From Wyeomyia smithii (Eukaryota > Arthropoda > Insecta > Diptera > Culicidae): a stretch of DNA of 64,000 nt. The stretch's first letter is position 1. Every line of letters begins with the position of its first letter. The position numbers were made by a program, and so were the translations under genes. Positions 57,401 to 64,000 of the stretch are shown here, piece after piece. The notes beneath the pieces were generated by a model. That model made no database searches, was not told where the DNA came from, and saw only the letters and a program-made list of their open reading frames with translations. The DNA is taken from NCBI RefSeq assembly GCF_029784165.1, contig NC_073696.1, positions 185,296,998-185,360,997 on the forward strand, in the 5' to 3' direction.

Positions 57401-59781
57401 TGCAGACGCCTGCTCTAAGTGGAGCTTTTGGATAAAATTCGACTGAGCATTGCTGATGTCGCTTGGTACAAAATCTCGCCGAGCCTCTACCTAGTCGGAA
57501 AATAAACTGGTCCCAAAACAGCCCGATTCAATTACCATAAAATAGAAACTATAAGCTCTGATTTCTGGCGTTGACGTTTTTGAAGATAATGGTTTTATGC
57601 TTTTTTTCATACTACGCCAAAACGAATTTATGCTTCACCGCACAAAGCGAAAATGGAGCGGGTGGATCAGAAAGAGATGAAGGTACACAACGTAACGTGT
57701 TCCCGCTTTCGGGCTGAGTCTAGTAACGGCATCCTACCCGACGCTTATCAGCGGCATTGTGCTTAACCGATGCAGAGGACCGGGTTTTAAGCGGAATGTA
57801 AAAGATTAATTCGACCGATAGCGCGCGAAAGGTCGCTTGTTATCCTCGTCGTCGACATTTTTCGTGCACTAATGAAACCACATTAGAATGATGGAAAATG
57901 ATAATTATACCTCACGGTATGGACCGCCCGAGACAAAGGATTGTTGGGTGTTAATTCGAATCAACCGAACCGAAGAATGTCTAGGTTCAGTTGTAGCAAA
58001 CCGAAGTAAACAGTCGCCTGGAGGTTCACTGTCTGTGTGGAATTCCACAACATGAACTCGAGATTAGTTGATTTTGATTTATCAATTGACATGAATGAAC
58101 ATTCGAACGCTGCCATGAGGTGAATCAACATGATCCACATGTTCATTGCAGGGAACAGAACGTTAACGTTCGTTTTTCAGAATTTGTAAAATTTTTGGGA
58201 GAAATACCTTGCAAGGTAGGTGATTTTTTTGTTAAATCGAAAGCAGAATAGTTAAGCAAGCTGTCGCTACTATGTTTTCCAGCTTCTTGCACTGCCGATC
58301 AAATCATCGTTCACTGTGGGTAATATGTTAACATCGGTAAACAAACAGAGCTTCAATTAAACTCGTGTCGGAAAAGAAGGCTTTTTATTAACAAATCACA
58401 CTGCTTTGCTGATGACCTGATTTGAATTTATGCTAATTCCCTGGTAACATCCGTCGTCACGGGGTTTAGCTAGGAGTGCGGTCTGCTAGTGTGAGCCGCC
58501 CGAAAGACGTTTGGGCAGCGCGACATGAGGTATCCAATCATTTTATGCCCTGTAGCACGTCGTTTTGTCCTGGTAGCTTGACAGCACTGCATGAATTATG
58601 TATATACAATTTCGATTCCACCTGAAGCGTGGCCACCACTGTGAGGTTGATTATCATTATTTGTGTGAATGCGAAGCTTTCTTGTGAATTCTAATTTTTT
58701 GAGCTGTTCTGATTATAAAAAAGAACAAACTTTTAATTAGCATTTTTTTGTAGTAGGAAGCTAGTCGTTTTTTTTTGTTAAGCCTTCCGTTCTTAAATAA
58801 ATTTACCTTCCCAAAAGAGTGAAACTTTTTCAACTTGAATTCACCGTGACAGTGCCAGTGGGTTTTACAGTAACTGACTCATGTTTTGAATTCAACTCTA
58901 CAATTCAACATTGACCCAGAAACTGATGCTCTGTTTCCGAGTTCATCGACCAACTTTTGTTTTCGGGGATGCTAGCATAACTAGGATTCCGCAATTTTAG
59001 TTCTTACAATTCAGTAAGACATCACGACGACTGCTTTCAATTTTAAATCCGTAGTTCAACATGTTTTTGCGAACCATTTCAGACTAGATACAACCTTTAA
59101 AGATGCTTCGTCAGAACAGTAACCGTTTCTCTCATCTGTCACCATACCAGACATCCAAAAGCCATTATAAGCCTCACAACGACCGTGTACGATCAGTTTG
59201 GATTACATTTGCGGAAAGTTTCTGATTGTTTGTCTCTTGTTCACAAATATCAACATTCGAATTAAAAGCGCAAAGCGCGAGTTTGATGGAGATGCGGAGC
59301 CATGCAACGAGAGTGGGTCTTATATTCAACATTTTAAGCTTTTCAGTAACTGTGCAGGTTGCTGTTGCATGGAGGCAGGTTTTCAAATGCACTTCAAGTG
59401 TCAAGAAAACTACATAGACCAGATTTCTTCCGTGAAAGAAATTCATTCATCGCATCATGAATCAGAGTGGTTGTAGATTTTCCATACTGATGCTGTAATG
59501 GGTCAAATTTTTAAGTGGATCGAAAAAGACTAAAATTAAATGAAATACACATTGTAATTGAAATGAAAAGAAATTGACAGTCGTTTGCATTTTAAGAATT
59601 TCTCTATGTATATATTACGTATATTTGAGCACTGGAACCTCTGCCTATGGTAAAGACGTGCTTTTGGCTGTTGTCAGTTGTTATTCTTATTTCGAATTTA
59701 TTTTTGTGTTTGTTGAAAGTTGTGCGTGCTAAACATTGAAGGCTGATAATAAAAGTTTATTTGTTTCCTCTCAATAACACG
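54466..59781. other. no recognisable gene
   Basis: A 5.3-kb stretch without a family match. 55190-55400 contains runs such as 'ttcccggggggcc' and 'attcccgggggaatcgggg'. 57160-57440 is GC-richer with a 126-codon plus frame (57066-57446) starting in AT-rich sequence. Its second half (RGWDLSIKDDTRLRPTHLVRD..) shows no domain. 58440-58560 is another GC-richer patch. Possible host regulatory or exon sequence. Nothing can be named. Confidence 0.4.
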
Positions 59782-59961
59782 GGTCGACAAAGGTGAAAAA
59801 ACTGCTGCCCTAAAGCTCGAAATAGCTGTCCTAGAAAGATTATAGATTATATTATAGAAAATATATGTGGCTGGGGCATCAAAATTAACAGGAATGGCTA
59901 AAAACCTATAAATCTTTCGTTTTTTTTTAGTTTGAGCTTTAGGGGTACACCTGTGTTGACC
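59782..59961. mobile_element. possible short MITE, GGTCGACAAAGGTG ends
   Basis: The left end GGTCGACAAAGGTG..CCCTAAAGCTC and the reverse complement of the right end GGTCAACACAGGTG..CCCTAAAGCTC agree apart from a short indel. The length is 180 bp, with no coding sequence. No clear target duplication was seen. Confidence 0.5.
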
Positions 59962-60450
59962 AGTGTAATTCTAAAAATCAGTTTGGTAATAGGTACTCCT
60001 GCCGCAAAAGTTTTCGGAAATGAAAATTTGTTTAGTGTAGGTATCAAGTTCATCACTCAGTAATAAACGTGCACTACAATGTACAATCGCGACTAGAGAG
60101 GCCATATCCTTTGACAGTCTTTCATAAAAAACAACGTGAAAATTACTCGGTTAGTTATTTAGGAAGAGAATGCTGGCATTGGCGATAGTCATGAGATTAT
60201 GACTGTAGAGGCAGAGCATTTGGTCCTAATAGCTACGATATTTGAACAAATAGAGGTTGATATGGAAAAGCAGTGGAAAATGCCATACGTTAATAATTTC
60301 GATTCTAGTTCTTGTTTTCGGTGCGGCATCTTCAAGTAAACCTCTCGTACTTCGTCAGTCACTTTTTATCTTTTGGCAGAGTTCCTTGAATTGTTTCTGG
60401 AAGTTGATGTGCGAAGCCAATAGCGCAGCTGTCTTTTCGGAAGCGTATTT

Positions 60451-61410
60451 TTACTTGTTGTTTGTGGCACTAACACTAATAGTTTCTGGAAACTTTCTAC
60501 TTGATATTCGGAGTGCCAGCACATTTTTGAGTTATTTCTTCGTTTTATTTGTCAATTTCTTCTCAGTTTTCGCGATAAAATTGTTAGAGTCGATTTCACG
60601 CTTCAAGTTTGCCCAGAAATCCGCCAACTTGGAAACCAGATCGATTTACAGCCGCTCCATCTTCTCCAACGATCGCTTCGAGTAGTGGAATAACGCCAGA
60701 TCCGGCCATCCCGATCAGAAGAGCATAACTAAAAAATTACAAAATTCTATCAACGCGAGATACAAATAACATATTTTGATAAAATTTTGTATTTTTCCAT
60801 ATAATTTTGATAACAACATTGAATCTGAATGAGTTATAATAATAAAACCTGAAATGAAGTAGTTCTGAAACAAGTCCAACTTATTTTAAATTTTTATCAA
60901 AACCTGTTGTTTCTAACAATGTTTGTTACTATATTGTTCTATATACTATCTTATTTTGTTAGAAAACTGATACATTAGGAACAAATTTTGATATGTGTTT
61001 GATACTAGTAGAATCATTTCTGTTATGATTTCTGTTATTTTAACACCTAACGGGATCAAATTGAAAACACAGCCTGTAAGGTTTTTCCCGTAACAAACTA
61101 ACAGCTTCTGTTAAATTTTTGTTTTTTCTTTCTGATCGGGATAACACAACGTATTCGCCCTTGTGGTATTTATTGATGAACGATGCAACTTCCGGCAGGC
61201 ATTTCGTATTATAAATTTCCCCGTTCACGGCCAGTCCTTTGACATCTCCTTCTTGCTGATTTGTCAGCTACAGCAGCTCCTTTTTGGGGAACTTGATGTG
61301 TGAAATGAACTTCACCTCGGAGATCACTTCCCTCGTGGGAGAAGTAAATATGAAGTGCCTTGCCAGTCGTTGTCATCCAGGGTGAGATGATTGCTAGTCG
61401 CCGCAATGAA
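60451..61410 (-). pseudogene. Tc1-like transposase relic with MITE insertion
   Basis: 61400-61145 gives, across frames, 'YFSHEG' (end of the first catalytic box), 'FISHIKFPKKELL', 'IYNTKCLPEVASFINKYHKGEYVVL'. After removal of the MITE at 60711-61140 the next residues are 'WPDLALFHYSK', the second catalytic aspartate box. A deletion removes the region with the third acidic residue. 'ADFWANLKREIDSNNFIAKTEKKL' and 'ALRISSRKFPET' close the protein before TAA at 60451. Stops at several places show it is dead. It is a separate lineage from the DD37E gene. Confidence 0.8.
60711..61140. mobile_element. 430-bp MITE, CCCGATCAGAA termini, in transposase relic
   Basis: CCCGATCAGAA at the left and TTCTGATCGGG at the right form the termini, followed inward by A-rich sequence on both sides. 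The interior carries repeats of 'aaattttgata' type. AT stands outside both ends on either strand, and removing the element plus one AT joins the transposase codons for V-V-L and W-P-D in frame. No coding capacity was seen. Confidence 0.85.
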
Positions 61411-61440
61411 CTAATTTTATTCTATGTGCCGTTTTTAAGC

Positions 61441-62333
61441 TTTTTGGAAATATTGCTTAACTAAAACAATTTTTGAATTATGTGTTAACGCTCCGCATGT
61501 CAGTAAGTCTCGAGAACCATGAATGATTAATGGGACATTTTGTCAAATTTAGGAATATATTTGGACCTCATGCAAATCCACAATTTTTGCAATTTTCATA
61601 CAGAGTCCGGCAAATCAAGTGCTACATCAAAACAAACTGATTAGTTTATCGAAACAAAAAAAATAGGAGGTTGTATCCAAGACTCGACCGCATAAATGAC
61701 GTAGAGCTACGTACACTATTAACAAATGCATTGAGTGTTTCATTAACCTAGTAGCACAACTGGTTCTATAGAAGTTTTATAGCACTTTTTTGGCTGTATA
61801 TAGCGCCATAAAATTTTGATAAAACCAATATTTTTACTTGGGAAATGAGTTATAATGTCTACTAATGAAGGGTTGTGAATTTCGTGAACCGGATTCAGCA
61901 TTGTTGGCAGAACGTGCCGAGTTAAAAGCCATATACAGCACACACGCACAAATCATACCATATCGTAGACACTTGGGTGGGGAATCGTTATATGGAAAAA
62001 ACGAAATTTGATAGCAGAAAGCCAGAACCAAGTATTTTTTATTCTGTTTGGGGCCCCAAACAATCCTGAATTTATTGCAAGTCGATTGGTTTTGTCTCCG
62101 CTTGGCGCATTGCATTTTAAATTTATATGGAGATTTGTATGGAAAAACCAACTTTTTTGCATTTTCCATTCTAAAGAGCTAAAAATCGCTCAAACCATAG
62201 GTTTCATTACTTCAAACGGTAGGTTTTTTGATGCCTTACAACTTGGCCGAAGACACTAAAGAGCTAGGGTGAGCCAAAAAAATACTAGAGCTGTTCAAAG
62301 TTGAGTATGTCGAAATTTATGTTGCAAACCATT
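61441..62333. other. no gene; possible single foldback arm
   Basis: 61975-62290 ('ggtggggaatcgttatatggaaaaaacg', then 'tttggggccccaaacaatcc', 'atttgtatggaaaaacc', 'cttggccgaagaca') has the same style as one arm of the foldback element at 50923. No inverted partner was found here. Frames in both strands show no domain. Confidence 0.4.
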
Positions 62334-62539
62334 TTTTCTGCCAACACTGCCAGTGTACCGGCGTCAGTCAGATTTCCATCAGAAGTTACCTCTGAAACAC
62401 GTTGTAGATTATATCTACGCCTAGAATATTGACCTAAATTTGTTTACTTGATTCATCTGAGTGTATAAACTCGTTAAGACAGGTTACTTTTGATGGGAAT
62501 CCTACTGACGCCGGTACATTGGTAATGTTGGCAGAAAAG
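62334..62539. mobile_element. 206-bp MITE-like inverted repeat
   Basis: The left arm 'ttttctgccaacactgccagtgtaccggcgtcagt' and right arm (complement of 'actgacgccggtacattggtaatgttggcagaaaa') pair over about 55 bp, with a centre of about 90 bp. TTTTCTGCC and its complement form the ends. No target duplication was defined. The sequence is non-coding. Confidence 0.75.
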
Positions 62540-63632
62540 AAGATTTTCACAAACACACACAAACACACATCATACCAAACCATACACACATATCTCCGTG
62601 TTCTCTCCAAGGTTTTAATGCATTCACACTGCTTCCGTGTTTGAACCGTGCTCTGGCTGAGATCCGACTGTCCGGCACGAATCCGGCCCGGTCCCGGCAC
62701 TGAAGCAATGTGCATACACAGCAAACAAATTGGTTCATATAACTCGCGCTCAACTCTGTTAATTGAACCCTTATTTGGTCAAAAATTACCATATAAGATG
62801 CATGAAATGCGCCTATGCGTACAAATCTGGAGGCCATATACGTACATGGTATAAAAAAATTGGTTACGACTTCGTATAACTTCGCAGGCTATCTTATGTC
62901 GAATTCGTTTTTACGGCAGGACTATCCCGTCCCGGACTACGCTTTTCAGCTGAAAAAAAAAAACACTTTCCGAGCAGTTGCAATGGTGTGCGTAATACCA
63001 GAGGTAACTGTAACTTTTGTTTTGGTCATTATCGCCATTGTCTATTATCGCATTTGTGCTACTGTACGAAAAATTTGCCAATTTACTGAAAAATGACAAA
63101 ATAACAAAATTAAATAAATAAAATTCAACCTGATGTTGGACACGCGAAGAACGATAATCAAAACAAACCGATTTTGACACTTTTTTTTTGATTTTGACAC
63201 ATACGTGTAAATGTGTTGGTGTCTTCAAAACTGCACCCTGTTTCTTGCGCGGACTGTCCGGGACAGAAAAAGGGTAGTCGAGGATATTCTGGAAAATGTA
63301 AAAAAAAACAGTGATAGGACAAAGTGTAGTCCGCGGGGTAGCTACACCGCGAAAACGAAAACGACATTAAATGGCCTCATTTGAAACTTGAAATTGCATT
63401 CTATACGATTTAGAGGAATGACGCATTTTACAATTTTATATGACTTGTTAAATTGCTTCAAATATAACCTAATATTGCGTTTTATGGGATTTGAATTTTA
63501 TACGATATAAACAAATTTAATGTTGCATCTTATGAAATTTCAAACTTGACATGCACATTTGAGCGATTTAGAAATAACATCTTCATACGACTTATGGTTT
63601 GCTGGGTAGCGCTTATAGCTTTCCGCACACGC
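62540..63632. other. no recognisable gene
   Basis: 'actgtccggcacgaatccggcccggtcccggcac' near 62666 and 'ggactgtccgggacag' near 63250 are short GC-rich palindromic words in AT-rich sequence. Frames of up to 105 codons lack domains. Confidence 0.4.
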
Positions 63633-63636
63633 TATA

Positions 63637-63885
63637 CTGCCGCGCATAGCAAGTCAGTCCCATTTGCTTTTTCACTAAAATTGAGTTAATACGCGGAAAT
63701 GGTAGCTAACTATGCATAGTCTCGTAACAATAGATGGACTCAACAACTTTGTTCTGAAAAACTTCGGGAAAACATCCAAGCATATTGTCCCATCTCATAA
63801 GATGCAATGGTATGAAGTCATATAAAAACGCGTTTTTATCGGCTTACTGAAAAAGCAAATGGGACTGACATGCTATGCGCGGCAG
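63637..63885. mobile_element. 249-bp MITE, CTGCCGCGCATAGCA termini, TATA flanks
   Basis: The left end CTGCCGCGCATAGCAAGTCA and the reverse complement of the right end CTGCCGCGCATAGCATGTCA differ at one base in 20, and the match runs on through 'gtcccatttgctttttca'. TATA flanks both sides (63633-63636, 63886-63889). It is non-coding. Confidence 0.93.
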
Positions 63886-63889
63886 TATA

Positions 63890-64000
63890 GATATGCACAT
63901 ACGCTATATATACATACACGCTGGATGGCGTTAGCTTCCTAGACCACTTGGAGGTGCTGGTCTCGTGAATTTCTGGCTGTATTCACCCAACGATACCTGA
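63890..64000 (-). repeat. inverted copy of segment at 27550-27615, cut by window end
   Basis: On the minus strand the window end reads 'caggtatcgttgggtgaa' and later 'tatatagcgtatgtgcat'. At 27553-27610 the plus strand reads 'cagatatcgttgggtgaa' and 'catatagcgtatgtgcat'. The spacing differs, so the copies have diverged by an insertion or deletion. The MITE at 63637 lies just inside it. Confidence 0.6.

Noticed and set aside
57066..57446. 126-codon plus-strand frame
   Set aside because: The first half is AT-rich and hydrophobic, the second half unrelated in composition. There is no motif, so it was left as unassigned.
60257..60685. 142-codon plus-strand frame with hydrophobic segments resembling a membrane protein
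   Set aside because: The minus strand of the same segment encodes recognisable Tc1-like transposase motifs (WPDLALFHYS, ADFWANLKRE), so the plus frame is a shadow.

Overview
The window looks like AT-rich, repeat-dense euchromatin or heterochromatin of a culicine mosquito (Aedes/Culex type). I infer this from the transposon families: RTE- and Jockey/I-like non-LTR retrotransposons, a DD37E Tc1/mariner element of a kind known from mosquitoes, tRNA-derived SINEs and many TA-flanked MITEs. The species cannot be fixed from sequence alone. No prokaryotic, CRISPR, rRNA or viral features were seen. No complete host protein-coding gene could be supported. Nearly everything recognisable is transposable-element derived.

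Layout: 1-905 is a degenerate ~120-bp tandem repeat. 2505-3121 is a MITE. 5990-13080 is a complex of inverted and direct copies of one dispersed repeat. One of those copies was hit at a TA by a pogo/Tigger-like element (7584-12606), which carries a 5'-truncated LINE (LINE1, +), which in turn carries a second LINE (LINE2, -). 13.8-14.3 kb is a Tc1-like transposase relic split by a MITE. 18.9-24.3 kb is a pile of minus-strand RTE-like LINE fragments (LINE6-8) plus a plus-strand piece (LINE9). 26.9-28.0 kb holds a CCAAT/TATA/initiator module and a 21-bp minisatellite. 30.5-32.7 kb holds a MITE, a tRNA-headed element with four ~125-bp repeats, and a 149-bp AT microsatellite. 32.97-36.6 kb is LINE3 (+), hit by a MITE that was itself hit by a SINE with a perfect 15-bp target duplication. 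37-45 kb holds a foldback element, a tRNA-Ala relic and two more TIR elements. 47.56-49.94 kb is LINE4 (-), of the same family as LINE3. 50.7-54.5 kb holds two RTE-like fragments: LINE10 (-), hit by a 905-bp foldback element, and LINE5 (+), hit by an apparently intact DD37E transposon. 60.4-61.4 kb is another Tc1-like transposase relic with a MITE inside it. The window ends with two more short MITEs.

The retrotransposon ORFs are all broken (frameshifts, deletions, altered catalytic residues). The only uninterrupted recognisable transposon gene is the DD37E transposase at 53064-54092. In several places the reading frame or the two-sided match of the host element proves an insertion and defines the target duplication directly. 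This gives an internally consistent relative chronology. Long stretches with nothing recognisable are listed as such.
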